A stretch of 64,000 nucleotides of DNA from Sipunculus nudus (Eukaryota > Annelida > Sipuncula > Golfingiida > Sipunculidae), in the NCBI GenBank assembly GCA_026874595.1, contig CM049320.1, positions 53,101,070-53,165,069 on the forward strand. The letters are read 5' to 3'. The translations under genes and the position numbers were made by a program. The notes under the pieces were generated by a model, which saw only the letters and a list, made by a program, of their open reading frames with translations, had not been told where the DNA came from and did not search any database. Of the stretch, positions 22,262 to 34,633 are shown piece by piece. Numbering within the stretch: the stretch's first letter is position 1; the number at the start of each line of letters is the position of its first letter.

Positions 22262-22306
22262 CTAGCGACCGCTTGTACACGTTGAATCAATGCTGAATGC
22301 GTATAG
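22262..22306 (-). CDS. Copy A last coding exon
   Basis: Encodes LYAFSIDSTCTSGR and stop, phase 0, after acceptor CTTCATTACTGCAG. The equivalents in copies B (LYTFISDPTCTSGR) and C (LYDFISDPLCSSGR) share the frame, the Cys and the TAG stop, which confirms the exon. Confidence 0.82.
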   Translation of the reverse strand, partial: LYAFSIDSTCTSGR

Positions 22307-25300
22307 CTGCAGTAATGAAGATTTTCCCTTCTTCATGTACGTAAGCATTTCACAGCATTACAAAGTATAAAGCTTTTTTACTATTACTTCTGTTATTTCC
22401 TATAACTTGAATGATCACTCAACGATATTCTTCTTACATTAGAGTTTATACACCTGTTAGAGAACTTGTACAAAGCGGAATCAGGGAATTCTTAGTAATA
22501 CTTAACTTAAAAGATCTGTCATATAAGCAAATAAGATATTGAACCAACATAAACACATGTTACTTAAAAACTACAGTTTGAATCTACGGGTAGCTGCATT
22601 AGCAATATAATTCTTGCTACCGCCAAAATGAATATTAGGATCCAGCTTAGTGCCTGAAATGTTTAAATTCTATACACCGGTTTCTGCTTTCAACATCTAA
22701 AATAAGTAGCTTTATGGTCCGTCTGATGTGTATTCTTTAAACCCTCTTACCTGTGCGTAGTGAGGAACCATAAATTCTTCAAAGGTGATTGATGGCAAAT
22801 CTGTCAATGAAAGATATTCCATTTAAATATCGTTTCTATGGGTTTAACGTTTAGCAAAATAGGTAATTCGACAAATGACCAAGAACTCAAAGATCTCTTG
22901 TGCACTCGTCCTATGTGACAATACTAGTAAAGTAAGAATTATTCAATATCATAGGGGAAACTTCTTGAAATTTAAAATATCATTTTAGTTGGCAAACCTA
23001 AAGATACTTCTAGGAGAATATAAAGACATCAGTCATAAATTTGATATTGATGAGTTTAAAATTTAACACGCCTGCATAAAGCTCCAGTAATTTTCAAATT
23101 TTTGCTATTTGCCATGTCTCCTCTGTTGACATTTTGCTGTTTGCCATGTGTCCTCTGTTGCGAATTTACTATTTGCCATGACTCTTGTGATATTGTGCTA
23201 TTTGCCAAGTCTCCTCCATGTTGAAATTTTGATAAACTGGTGGCAGGGTTGGCAAGTTTTAGGCAGGAAGGTTTTAACCATAGGTTTTAACCTGGTTAAA
23301 ACTGCCCTGCCTAAAACAGGTTTTGGGCAGGTTTTAGGCACCAAAAGTGCCTAAAACCTATATTTGTTTAAATGTTTTACTAAAAGATCTATAAAACTAC
23401 CAAATTAGCTGGGGTTATGCAGTCACAAGGCTTTGCTGGGCTTCTGGAAGTTTTCAGGTATTACAAGTAATGCAAGATTTCCTGTTGGCTGGCATCATGC
23501 AGCCTTCAAAGAGCCTGTATAGGTTTCTTGAGCATGTGACCATGTTTGTGTGGCACATTTTTTCATTGGCCAATGTAAAGTTATTATCAGGACCCTTTGG
23601 GTTTCCTAATGAGTGCCCTGCTACCTGGAATGATGTAATACTAATAAAGCCTCCAGTATGCCTCCTGTAACTTAGTGTAAGGCTGGGTATCAGGGTGGGG
23701 GGGGGGGGCATGCTTGATTAGACCAGTTAATTACTATTTAACAGGGTGATGGGGTAATAAGACCCAATGGTCATAAGTCCTACTACTGTGTACTAGTAGA
23801 TGTTCATGTGAACTTTCATACATAACTAGGATGATGCAATCAAAGCCCTTGCCTTTGTTCTTGAGTCAAAATTTTTACTGAGTGATGTAGTCAGGGCCCC
23901 TGAGCATGATGTGGGTTTCTCAGGCCTTTAGGTTGAACATGGCCCAAAAGTGATTATGAATATTCTGTGGTTTGCAACATATTCACTGCAATATATTTTA
24001 GCATTTTTCAGTTTTATACTAATTATAGTATTTCATGAGGGTTCATTTTCACAATCTAATCATACAGTTAACAGAGCATTTTCATCATTATATAGACAAT
24101 AAGTATGTGCACAAAATCGAAAATTTTGTCAATGGATGACCTAGCTAAGGAAAACAACTAGTGGAAATCTTATTATCAGATAATGTAAAAGATATTATCA
24201 TATTTTAGTTTATGGCTAGCATAAAAGATCTTTTATTATTTATAAAATCAATCTTTTGCTTGTTGCCATTTGAAGCTACAGGCATTAAACATACATGTTA
24301 TGTAAGTGAGACAACAGTATAAAGGACTATTCATCAGTGTAAATGGAACAACTTTTTGAATTGGGGAAAACTTCTTTCGCATATATCACAAAATTTAATC
24401 CCTTGTGATCAAAAAGCCAATCAAAGAATCTGGTTATAAGCTTATAGTATTAGCATTCATTTATAAATTTGCAGTAATGGTGGTGGGAAACCTCAGAACA
24501 TGATTTTGGGATACAAGCTAAAACTTTCATTTGGAAAACCTGAAGTAGTGTTGTATTCATTTTTTTTTTTTTTTTGGATCATGGTTTATTTGTTTTGCTT
24601 GAATAAAGCGTTCCTCACTTTTAATTTGTTGAGCATATTTCTGTAATGCATTTAGCTGTGTAACAATAAAACATAGTTAAACTGCAAGTCATAGGTGAGG
24701 GTAAATAAGGTTTTAGGCAGTTAAAGGCAGTTTTAGGCAGGTTATAACCTATTTTAGGCAGTTAAAGGCAGATTTTAGGCTCTGCCCTGCCGAAAACAGG
24801 TTTTAGGCAGCCTAAAACCCAACCCTGACTGGTGGACATACTATCATAAAACGTCACAGGGTCACAAGGACAATAATTAGGCATACTTATACACGATGAA
24901 CACTATTTTACTCATCTTATGGTAAGCTCAGTATTTGGACACACTTGAATGACTGTGCTAACTATAAACAAAATCCTTCTTAGATTCATATAATTTTTGT
25001 TAATGAAGATAACACCCCAAAGTTTACACCAAGATGAATATTTGAGTTTAAAATATATTTTTCATTATTAATACAGCATTTGCTAAGAAAAGCTAATCAT
25101 TGTGTTTTGATTTAATTAAACAGACCATACACATTTTTTTAAGTGAGCAAGAATGCCACCAGCAAACCTAACAGCTATAAAGTGATGATGGATAACTTCC
25201 CCTCCTTGCGTAATGGTCATATTCATATTCAAATTTATACCTGTTGACTCTTCTGAAGAATTATTTATAACCAATGAATTCAATTTCTTATGAGGGCATA

Positions 25301-27227
25301 TTGAGGTCTCCTTACTACGGTTTCCATCTATAGATATCACAATAGTTTGTATTATTTACCTCCAGGATTGCTCAAGGACAACCAGTACACGTCCACATCT
25401 GACTGGGTAATAACTGAGGGATCTGAAGTTGGGTCACGTGTCGCACACCAAATAAAGGCCATATCAGCTTCCCCTGTACACATCTGAGTAGTGTCCATCC
25501 ACATACGGGTGAATTGGCCCTGCTCAACCGCGCCGTCTTAAACAACATTTTTTTATCATTAGGAATAATGTATGAATAAGGGGGTCATACGGGCAGAAAA
25601 TAATTCGTTTATTCCGAAGGTGTTTTAAAATTTTAAGATAATGAGATATAACTGCATGAACTTATTTATGTTTGCTTGAGAATATGCAGTCATCGGATTT
25701 GCCAAACTAATAAAAAGGGAATACAAAGGAATTCATGGGCCAATCAGTTTAATGTAATATCTCAAGTTCATTTAATAGTTTCTTTGTCACAAATGTCAAC
25801 GATGCCTACTAGACACTGGCGCTATGATCTTGCCGACACTTTTGTAGAATAGCACCTATCCTGTACACGTGTTCTTCTACATCCAGCTGGTATTAAACAT
25901 GTAGCAAACTACTTTAAAGCAAAGTCGGTGCATTTAAAAGGAAAAACCCTAACAACTCTACTTACTTTCATTTTTCATGATGTCAAATTTACGCTGCAGA
26001 TCTTCCTTGGTTAAATCATCCCTACCGTCTGAGTAGTCACAGAAAATTCGGCATCCCGTGCGACGTGAACGGTCGTCCACATAAGTTTCACATGTTGTGC
26101 ATCTGTTGATACAGCATAAAAGAACAACAACTCATTTCTGAGATCTCTTAACATTTATTTGTGAATGACAACGAAATATGTAAATATTCCTATGAATGTA
26201 GGATGGCATGTATGATGGCAGAATCGGAGCAAGTGTGACTTTTTAATATAATGGTCGAACATATCTTAGCGGAAAGGCAAAACTGTTGTAATGCCTTTCC
26301 GTTAAAAAGGTGAAAATTCAAAGTATTACGATCTCATATATATATAGTCATTCCATGAAATTCCTTTCATGCATTTCTGGTAATGCCCTTGACCACCAGT
26401 CATTAATATTGGAATGACTAAGATGTTTAGCCATTTCATGAAATGGCACAGTTTGAATATATTTCACTTGCTTTCAAATAATATTTCGGGTGAACATTGT
26501 TTAGCCAACGATCACTAGCGGTCGCTGGGGCCTTAAGAAAAATCCATCAGCTGAGCCAGGGACAAAGATACAATCTATTGTTCGGGGTCTTACAGAGCCA
26601 TTAGCAGTAAGTGGCGGGTATGAAGAAGTCTACATAGTCTATAAGTTGAGTTTAACAGGTTTTGGATCCCATTTTCTACATATTTCAAATGTATTATATA
26701 TTATAATACTTACGTTTTATATAATTTAAAGGTTTTCATATATACCTAGTGAGTTCATGGACCTACGAATCAGTCACATAGTTGAGACACTGATACGTTT
26801 ACATATGTGTGACAATATGAGGGCCCTGCCTTTTTCAAAGTCAGGACCAAATGTGGACGTTTCTGAACATTTTAGTCATTTTACGTAATGACGGTTGGTC
26901 ACAGCCATTACATTGAATTACTCAAAATGACTAAGATGTGAAATGACTGATTTCAGAAAAGCAAAATCTGGAGATATGTTTTCGCAAGTCAAAATGTTAT
27001 TTTTTTAAATGCAACCTTGAGAAATCTTGCAGGTTTGGTAAAAACACAACCAAGAAAATGTCAAATCTCATGGATGTTTTCCTTGTGACAGGTGGCTGAT
27101 ATTGCTATCAAAATATAATTATTGCAAATATTTTTGAGCCCCGCTTCCGCGGAATATAATCAAGAAAAACTTACGTCTGGGCGTTAGCAGCTGCAACAGC
27201 AAGGAGAAAAACAGCAAGGTACAACAT
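22262..27227 (-). CDS. Gene copy A: secreted cysteine-containing EF-hand-like protein (intact, 153 aa)
   Basis: Five coding exons on the minus strand, 27227-27175, 26102-25966, 25536-25360, 22800-22751 and 22306-22262 (53, 137, 177, 50, 45 nt), join in frame to 153 residues; a 5' UTR exon precedes them. Residues 1-17, MLYLAVFLLAVAAANAQ, are a signal peptide. The mature part has cysteines at 19, 22, 35, 39, 83, 94 and 149. Two helix-loop-helix segments look EF-hand-like: residues 48-77 (LTKEDLQRKF; loop 60-71 with N62, N64, G65, V67 but Met and Gln at loop positions 1 and 12) and 107-137 (TQSDVDVYWLSLS; loop 120-131 with N120, I127, E131). Calcium binding is therefore uncertain. It is probably extracellular. 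This is the only copy of five without a lesion. I cannot name the family. Confidence 0.82.
22751..22800 (-). CDS. Copy A coding exon 4
   Basis: 50 nt, encodes LPSITFEEFMVPHYAQ (second half of EF-like segment 2). Acceptor TTCATTGACAG, donor CAG|GTAAGAG. Confidence 0.85.
22801..25359 (-). other. Intron between coding exons 3 and 4 of copy A
   Basis: About 2.56 kb; 1.6 kb of it is the hAT-like insertion. Also holds a short array of a ~33-bp unit (TTGCTATTTGCCATGTCTCC) at about 23105-23225. Confidence 0.7.
23244..24827. mobile_element. hAT-like element, 1584 bp, inside an intron of copy A
   Basis: Flanked by the exact 8-bp duplication ACTGGTGG (23236-23243 and 24828-24835). Ends are inverted: CAGGGTTGG at the 5' end and CCAACCCTG at the 3' end, with repeated GGTTTTAGGCAG motifs inside both ends. 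Copy B (about 32405-32425) has the uninterrupted site with one ACTGGTGG, a true empty site. No transposase frame is visible. Confidence 0.9.
25360..25536 (-). CDS. Copy A coding exon 3
   Basis: 177 nt, from GAVEQGQFTRMWMDTTQMC to VDVYWLSLSNPG. Acceptor TTGTTTAAG, donor GGAG|GTAAAT. Carries C83 and C94; at the C94 position copies B and C have Phe. Confidence 0.85.
25966..26102 (-). CDS. Copy A coding exon 2
   Basis: 137 nt, encodes CTTCETYVDDRSRRTGCRIF and on to FDIMKNE. Acceptor GTATCAACAG, donor GAAA|GTAAG. Contains four cysteines and the first helix of EF-like segment 1. Confidence 0.88.
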
Positions 27228-27237
27228 CGTTGCCTCA
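27175..27237 (-). CDS. Copy A coding exon 1 with signal peptide
   Basis: Ten UTR bases, then ATG at 27227-27225 and 53 coding nt, ending CAGAC|GTAAG. A hydrophobic core (LYLAVFLLAVAAA) and ANA-Q cleavage context define the signal peptide. Acceptor TTGTTACAG|TGAGGCAACG; copies C and E have the same layout (TTATAG|TGAC-CAA). Confidence 0.83.
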
Positions 27238-27536
27238 CTGTAACAATCACAAAGTCCAGCCAGTGAGTTACAGTGTCATTAATAAAAATAATAAAAAAAT
27301 TGAGAGATGTTTACTTTGTTTTCGCTTATGGATGTACCTTGAGAGTTGAAAAATGAATGAAACGGCTTTGATAACTACTCTCCTGGCAGAACTCGAAAAG
27401 GCTAAGTTGTCTGATTCTACAGAGTGGAGATCACGAAGAAACAATACCATTTAATGTCAAGAAGAGTAGAGTGACTCAGACAATGGAGTCACAGACCATT
27501 AGGTGTTCCGCAAGACACAGGTTTAAATATATAAAT

Positions 27537-27537
27537 G

Positions 27538-27614
<77 letters not shown>

Positions 27615-27617
27615 CTG
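27537..27617. repeat. (AT)n/(GT)n microsatellite
   Basis: AT tract followed by a short GT tract. Confidence 0.9.
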
Positions 27618-28570
27618 TGTGTGTAGATAAATAACACCGGAAAAATAAAGGATATCCTTATTAAGCAGCTGCAGAGGATTTGTTTCACGCTAGCATCACT
27701 TAATAACTAGATGACTCTACTGGATTCATTTGTAGTCTCCAATTCTTTTCCAATGGAAATTGCAACGCATAAAGAAAGTTTTCATCACGCATTTTTTACT
27801 TATGGGAGATATTTTCCGAACATCACACCTGTACGCAATGCCCTTGATTGGCTCTCAGTGTGGCAGAGAAACCTCGAGGTGTTTGTATTGAAGGCTAAAA
27901 GCGCATTTGTACCTTCTTATCTGCAGGAACAAGCGGTCTTACAATTCATATGCCATGGGATTATTTGTTAATCCATTATTTGTATTGTTTTTAATGTGTT
28001 GTTTAATTGCTAATATAATTAATTTTCCATTGAATATTCCACTTTTATTCCTGTCACGTACTGCGTTTCATTTTACCATTTTTTGTTAATTTCACTGTGT
28101 AAAATAAAATTTTATAGAAAAATAAAATACAAATAAGGTAATATGCGCCCGAGATTGATTAAATAAACTTGATTTAAAATCCAATTAATAAAAAGAGAAA
28201 GAATTGGAAAGACTCATCCATATACAATCCCTGGCAAATCATATTCCGGCTGATTTTCACAGAGAATCTTGATAAAAACATCCTAGAACTTTGGAGTCTA
28301 TCAGACCGAGTCCTCTCACATTAAAAGTGAAAATTCAATCACAAAGGCCATCAAACAAAAATGGTGGGTATGTCGTCCTTTATATCCGCACAAATACCAA
28401 GGCCCTTAAATCCCGCCCCATCTTTTATTCGCGCTTGTGGAGAATGGAGCGTCTCATTGCTTTTGGCACTCCGATGGATAGCCGTCAAGGGAGGCCAGGT
28501 GAAATAAATTCTAGAAATTTAAAGAAAATATTATCATGTTATTGAAAACTCTTTTGCAAAGTATTTATCT

Positions 28571-28695
28571 GACGGAACCTATGAAGAACACAATTCAGAG
28601 ACTTGCTGGATCAACTTGCAAACCTAATGTCAGAAACCAGAAAAAGACGAGTTGTTCAATAAAGAAGTAATTATTTTTTATTCAAGTGTACTCTT
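28571..28695 (+). repeat. Inverted partner of the copy C 3' UTR
   Basis: Reads GAACCTATGAAGAACACAAT, then GACTTGCTGGAT, AAACCTAATGTCAGAAACC and GTTGTTCAATAAAG. The reverse complement of 35655-35790 carries the same series, including AATAAA. It suggests that a fragment of a sister gene was inserted here in the opposite direction. Confidence 0.7.
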
Positions 28696-28991
28696 TTGCT
28701 AGCAAATAATATACAGATAATCATACAACCCACTGCAATGGCGTTATGTATCCAACTGCGGACAACATTATAACAGTTTATGACTCACACAAACAAGGAA
28801 TTTGTTGTGGTTATAATTACTGTCTCGCGTCTTCAATCATCGATGATGATCAAAGTCTGCATTTTCATAGAAAATTAGTCAAAAGGCGTTCAATGGTTTG
28901 TTTAAACCATGTATAAATTTGTTTATGACAATAATTGTATCAAGAATTCATTACAGCGCAAGAAATATTTGACATACTCATGAATACTTAC

Positions 28992-29012
28992 GGTGTTGGT
29001 TGAGGACGAACA
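28992..29012 (-). other. 5' UTR exon of copy A (start approximate)
   Basis: Ends at a strong donor (ACACC|GTAAGTATTC). The transcription start is inferred to be about 25-30 nt below the TATA box. The layout matches copies C and E. Confidence 0.5.
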
Positions 29013-29038
29013 CTGCACGTCATCCCTCGGTCACGTAA

Positions 29039-29046
29039 CTTTTATA
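29039..29046 (-). promoter_or_regulatory. TATA box of gene copy A
   Basis: TATAAAAG on the minus strand, about 47 nt upstream of the 5' UTR exon donor. Equivalent TATA boxes lie before copies C and E. Confidence 0.6.
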
Positions 29047-31510
29047 CTTTTCTCGGTAGGATGAAATACCACTTGCGTGAGAATACAGCCACATGTAGTG
29101 ACACGATAGCACATTATTCTGGATGAATCAGAATGTGCTGTTACTCATAAAAAATAACGTCCGGGACTTGCACGTGTGAGTTAAACCACATATGCGTGCA
29201 AACAGGTTGATGTGTTCTCATGTTTTAAGATGAACGGTTCTAACAATGACACCCTTGCTGCAGTTAATTTAAATTAAGAATAACGAATATTACTCAAAAG
29301 GCAGACTTGCAGGCCGGCACGCTCGACAATGTAGGATTTTCCAAAAGATAAATAAAACAAATCAGCCCTTTGAGGTATAAATCATCAAATGGCCAAAATG
29401 TTTATCTGAATATGCAATTGTTATTCCTAGGAGAAAATATACACTTTTAGTTAGACGTAATGATCATAGGACTATAACAGTCGTTTTTCTTAAAAGATGT
29501 CCCATTATATCGATCAATGTTTTGCCCCTAAGCACGTTAAGATGACTTGATTAAGTGCCGTCTTAGTCGTTTGCCCACGTCTTTTCATTCATGGCCTTAG
29601 AGAACAAATGGGGTTTGTTACATCCACCGGGGCCTGGGGCCACCTACCTTTCCATTTAGGTATCCTATTAAGGGGTCAGTCCACTTATAGTTAAGAGGAA
29701 TGATAGGTTCAGCACTGACATCTGACAATAGGAACGTTTGAAATAATATCAAAGGTATTAAAATCCGTTGAAAAATCAATTAATCGATTATACTCGAGTG
29801 TTGCGAAAAAAAGTAACCGAGATAATCCAACAGGGTGGTGTCGACGAAAAACGATGAAACGGAAGCATTTAAGGATCATAATGTGTAATCCTGCAAGAAT
29901 ATATAATGAATCACTAAGTACTGAGGAAAACTACATAGCTGTTGACAAGAATATTTATTCATCTCCCAACACAGCAGCTGTTAATATTACGATGAAACTT
30001 TGGGGGAAAATTTGTACAAAAATTAACAATTTGGTTTACCCAAATTACCCGTAGCCTACACACTGGTGATAAACAAACGTGCTCATAGATTCAAATTGAC
30101 ATCAGTGTGGGGCTAGTTAGACACCTTTAGATAAATCCAATATTCCCATTTCAGAGTGTCTGGGAAGAAACTTAAGAATTGTATTAATTAAACATTGTTT
30201 CCATTTAGAATGATGACAGTAAAATATCTTAGAATAACTTAGATACGTTTACTTTAATAGCACGGTTGTGGATGCTTGCGAAACACACTGACTTAAAACA
30301 ATGGTCATAAACAAATGCCAAAACCCTGTTATGATTATGAAACGTTGGTCGGGCCAATAATCTTTAAATTTTGAATTAGGACACGAATAAAAGTCGGTGT
30401 GATGTTGATCCCTTCTTTCTTTGTTACACCATGACTGCATAATGGTCAACAATGCTCAAAGGAGTACAATATCTTACAGGCCCATTACACGTAAATGTCA
30501 CATACGATCACAAGAAATTTAAGTAACGCCTCCAATGTTTGTATATACTTCACCGTCTAAATATATCCATGCAAATACAGATGAGCGATAGACGACAACG
30601 CGCCACAGCTATTGCTCACAGCTGAGTTAAAGATAATTATGATTGAGAACTGAGATTTTGTCAAATATACAGGTGTTCCCCCAATAAACTTTCAATAGAC
30701 ATGGAAACATGCACTGAGAACAAGACAAAAGAGGGGTTAGTGTTATATCGTTATTCTATAAAAGTAGTCGACAATACAATGATCGAGACATCTTATTAAA
30801 CATCAAGCACCTGTATGATAAAACAAAGGGAATAGGATAATCCATTTCCCTCTTTAATTATATCCGAGGCGTGTTCATTTCAGTAAGAGTATGGTGTTTC
30901 ATTGTTCAAGCCTGGTGTCTTGGTTAATTATTATATTCTGTTTTGCGTACATAATGCCTAACGGATTCGCTGAAGAGTGTGTGACCAGAGGTATCATAAC
31001 GCATAAGTATAAGGTTTATAAAATCCTGATCAAAGAGACAGCTTTTACCTTGGATGGCCGAGAGGATCAAGGTGACTTTTGTAGCAGTCATTCATCATTT
31101 GCGACTAACCCTAAGAAACCGGTCAAACACTTCGCTGATAACTGGCTACAGACTCTTCATATTATCAGATAATAACCATATATAACACGCTTATTTCTGT
31201 TGGAAAGATACATTTGAAGATGCGGACATAAGTTTAAGGCCTGGAAGTATTATACCCAAGAGAAATAAGGAGTTCCTGATTAATTATACGTGGGGTAATG
31301 TTATTGGTAAAAAAACACAAGTCACAAACAAAATCACACATATTGCTGCTCAACACATGTCCACATACTGTGTTTGGACCGACACACGTTTTCAGATGAT
31401 CACTTATGTATATCATAGCAGGTGATGCTAGCACTGAAAAAAAAACACTTTTTACATTTTAAATATTCTTTATTTATTTTCCTGGGTCCTTTGTGGCATT
31501 GACCCTGATC

Positions 31511-34495
31511 CTAGCGACCACTTGTACACGTTGGATCACTGATGAATGTGTAGAGCTGCAGTAATGAAGAATTTCCTTCTTGATGTACGTACGCATTTCA
31601 CAGCATTACAACGATATCATTCTTACATTAGAGTTTATACAACTTGTACAAAGCGGATTCAGGGAATTCTTAGTAATACTTAACTTAAAAGATCTGTCAT
31701 ATAAGCAAATGAGATATTGAACCACCAAAAACACATATTACTTAAAAACTACAGTTTGAATCTACGGGTAGCTGCTTTAGCAATATAATTCTTGCTACCG
31801 CCAAAATGAATATTAGGATCCAGCTTAGTGCCTGAAATGTTTAAATTCTATACACCGGTTTCTGCTTTCAACATCTAAAATAAGTTGCTTTATGGTCTGT
31901 CCGATGTGTATTCTTTAAACCCTCTTACCTGTGCGTAGTGAGGAACCATAAATTCTCCAAGGTGATTGATGGCAAATCTGTCAATGAAAGATATTCCATT
32001 TAAATATCGTTTCTATGGGTTTAGCAAAATAGGTTATTCGACAAGTGACCAAGGACTCAAAGATCTCTTGTGCACTCGTCCTATGTGACAACACTAGTAA
32101 AGTAAGAATTATTCAATATCATAGGGGAAACTTCTTGAAATTTAAAATATCATTTAAGTTGGAAAACCTAAAGATACTTCTAAGAGAATATAAGGACATC
32201 AGTCATAAATTTGATATTGATGAGTTTAAAATTTAACACGCCTGCATAAAGCTCCAGTAATTTTCAAATTTTTGCTATTTGCCATGTCTCCTCTGTTGAC
32301 ATTTTGCTGTTTGCCATGTCTCCTCTGTTGCGAATTTATTATTTGCCATGACTCCTCTTGTGATATTGTGCTATTTGCCATGTCTCCTCCATGTTGAAAT
32401 TTTGATAAACTGGTGGACATACTATCATAAAACGTCACAGGGTCACAAGGACAATAATTAGGCATACCTATACAAGATGAACACTATTTTACTCATCTTA
32501 TGGTAAGCTCAGTATTTGGACACACTTGAATGACTGTGCTAACTATAAACAAAATCCTTCTTAGATTCATATAATTTTTGTTAATGAAGATAACACCCCA
32601 AAGTTTACACCAAGATGAATATTTGAGTTAAAAATATAATTTTCATTATTAATACAGCATTTGCTAAGAAAAGCTAATCGTTGTGATTTGATTAAATTAA
32701 ACAGAACATACACACAAACATTCTTCAAAGGTGATTGATGGCGAAGCTGTCAATGTAAGAAATTCTATTTAAATATCGTTTCTATAGGTTTTAAAGTTTT
32801 GCTAAATACATGTATAGGTTCTTCGACAAGTGGCAAAAGACTCAAAGCTCACCTGTGCATTCGTCCTATGTGACAGTACTAGTAACGTAAGAAAATTTTC
32901 TTATCATACAGGAAACTTCTTGAAATTTGAAAGATTATTTCAACTGGAAAACCTAAAGATAATTCTTATAGAATATAGGGACATCAGTCATAAATTTGAT
33001 ATTGATGAGTTTGCAAATTTAATATGTTTACATAAAACTCCTGAAATTTCCAATTTTTGCTATTTGCCATGTCTCCTCTGTTGACATTTTGCTATTTCCC
33101 ATGTCTCCTCTGTTGACATTTAGCTATTTGCCATGTCTCCTCTGTTGAGAATTTGCTATTTGCCATGTCTCCTCTGGTGATAATTTGCTATTTGCCATGT
33201 CTCCTCAACGTTGAAATTTTGATAAATTGGTGGACCTACTATTATAAAATGTCTTAAGGTCACAGGGACAAAATTTGGGAATACCTGTACATGATGAACA
33301 CTATTATACTTAACAATAGTCTGCTCAGTATTTGGACACGCTTAAATGACTGTGCTAACTTTGGACACGCTTGAATGACTGAGCTAACTATAAACAAAAT
33401 CCTTCTTAGATTCATATACTGTTTGTTAATGAAGATAACACCCCAAAGTTCCAACAAGTGACGAGTTTACACAAAGATAAATGTTTGAATAACATACTTT
33501 TCATACTAATATAGCATTTGCTGAGAAAAGCTAGTCGTTGTGTCTGAATTTAATTAAACAGAAAATACACCGCTTTTACTGTGAGCAAGATTGCAACCAG
33601 TAAACGTCACAGCTATAAAGTAATGATGGATAAACTTCCCTCCTTGCGTAATGGTCATATTCATATCAAAATCATACCTGTTGACTCTTATGAAGAATTA
33701 TTTAGAACCAATGAATTCAATCTGATATGAGGGTATATTGAGGTATCCTTCCTGCGGTCTCCATCTATAGATAACACAATAGTTTGTATTATTTACCTCC
33801 AGGATTGCTCAAGGACAGCCAGACCATGTCCAGATCTGACTGGGTAATAACTGAGGGATCTGAAGTTGAGTCACGTGTCGCAAACCAAGGGAAGGCCAGA
33901 TCAGATTCCCCGAACACATCTGAGTACGGTCTATCCACATACCGGTGAATGGGCCCTGCTCAACTACGCCAGCTTAAACAACTTTTTTTGTCATTAGGAA
34001 TAAGGGGGTCATACGGGCAGAAAATATTTCGTTTATACCGAATGTGTTTTCAAATTTTAAAATAAAGAGATATAACTGCATGAACAAATTTATGTTTGCT
34101 TGAGAATATGCAGTCAACGAATTAGCCAAACTAATAAAAAATAAATATAAAGGAATTCATGGGTCAACTCAGTTAAATGTAATATCTCAAGTACGATGCC
34201 AACTATACACTGACGCAATGATCTTGTCGACATTTTCGTAGAATTGCACCTTTCCTGTACACCTGTTCTTCTACATCCAGCTGGTATTAAACATGTAGCA
34301 AACTACTAAAAGCAAAGTCGGTGCATTTAAAAGGAAAAACCCTAACAACTCTACTTACCTTCATTTTTCATGTTGTCAAATTTACGCTGCACATCTTCCT
34401 TGGTTAAATCATCCCTACCGGCTGAGAACAAACAGAAAATTCGGCATCCCGTGCGACGTGAACGGTCGTCTATATAACTGTCACATGTTGTTCAT
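31511..34495 (-). pseudogene. Gene copy B: EF-hand-like family pseudogene
   Basis: Four of five coding exons are present: 34495-34359, 33972-33797, 31977-31929 and 31555-31511. Lesions by comparison with copy A: the first codon of the CTTC motif is TGA (34492-34494) instead of TGC; exon 3 is 176 nt, with one base missing near the MCTGE segment; exon 4 is 49 nt, with one base missing in the ITFEE segment. The signal-peptide exon and promoter are absent. The last exon (LYTFISDPTCTSGR, stop) is intact. A partial second exon 4 lies near 32725-32750 inside an internal duplication. It cannot make the family protein. Sequencing error is unlikely to explain three independent lesions plus a missing exon. 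Confidence 0.85.
31960..33540. repeat. Internal tandem duplication in copy B intron
   Basis: About 0.75 kb, beginning with part of exon 4 (CTTCAAAGGTGATTGATGGC) and including the TTTGCCATGTCTCCTCTGTT array, is present twice (about 31960-32700 and 32720-33540). The second TTTGCCATG array (33055-33210) has more units than the first. Confidence 0.75.
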
Positions 34496-34548
34496 CTGTT
34501 GATACAGCATAATAGAACAACAACTTATTTCTGAGATCTCTTAACTTT

Positions 34549-34552
34549 TATT

Positions 34553-34632
<80 letters not shown>
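34549..34632. repeat. (ATT)n followed by (AT)n microsatellite
   Basis: Expanded at a place where unit 1 has no such tract. Confidence 0.9.

Positions 34633-34633
<1 letters not shown>

Larger units (their letters stand above)
20119..26341. repeat. Segmental duplication, unit 1 (contains gene copy A, exons 2-6)
   Basis: Collinear with 29303-35113. Both start AGACTTGCAGGCCGGCACGC and both end AAAGTATTACGAT. Most differences are substitutions; the large ones are the 1584-bp hAT-like insertion here, and an internal tandem duplication and AT expansion in the other unit. Confidence 0.9.
27238..28991 (-). other. 5' UTR intron of copy A
   Basis: Contains an AT/GT microsatellite (27537-27617), AT-rich DNA, and at 28571-28695 a plus-strand fragment that resembles, in inverted orientation, the 3' UTR region of copy C. 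No exon seen. Confidence 0.6.
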
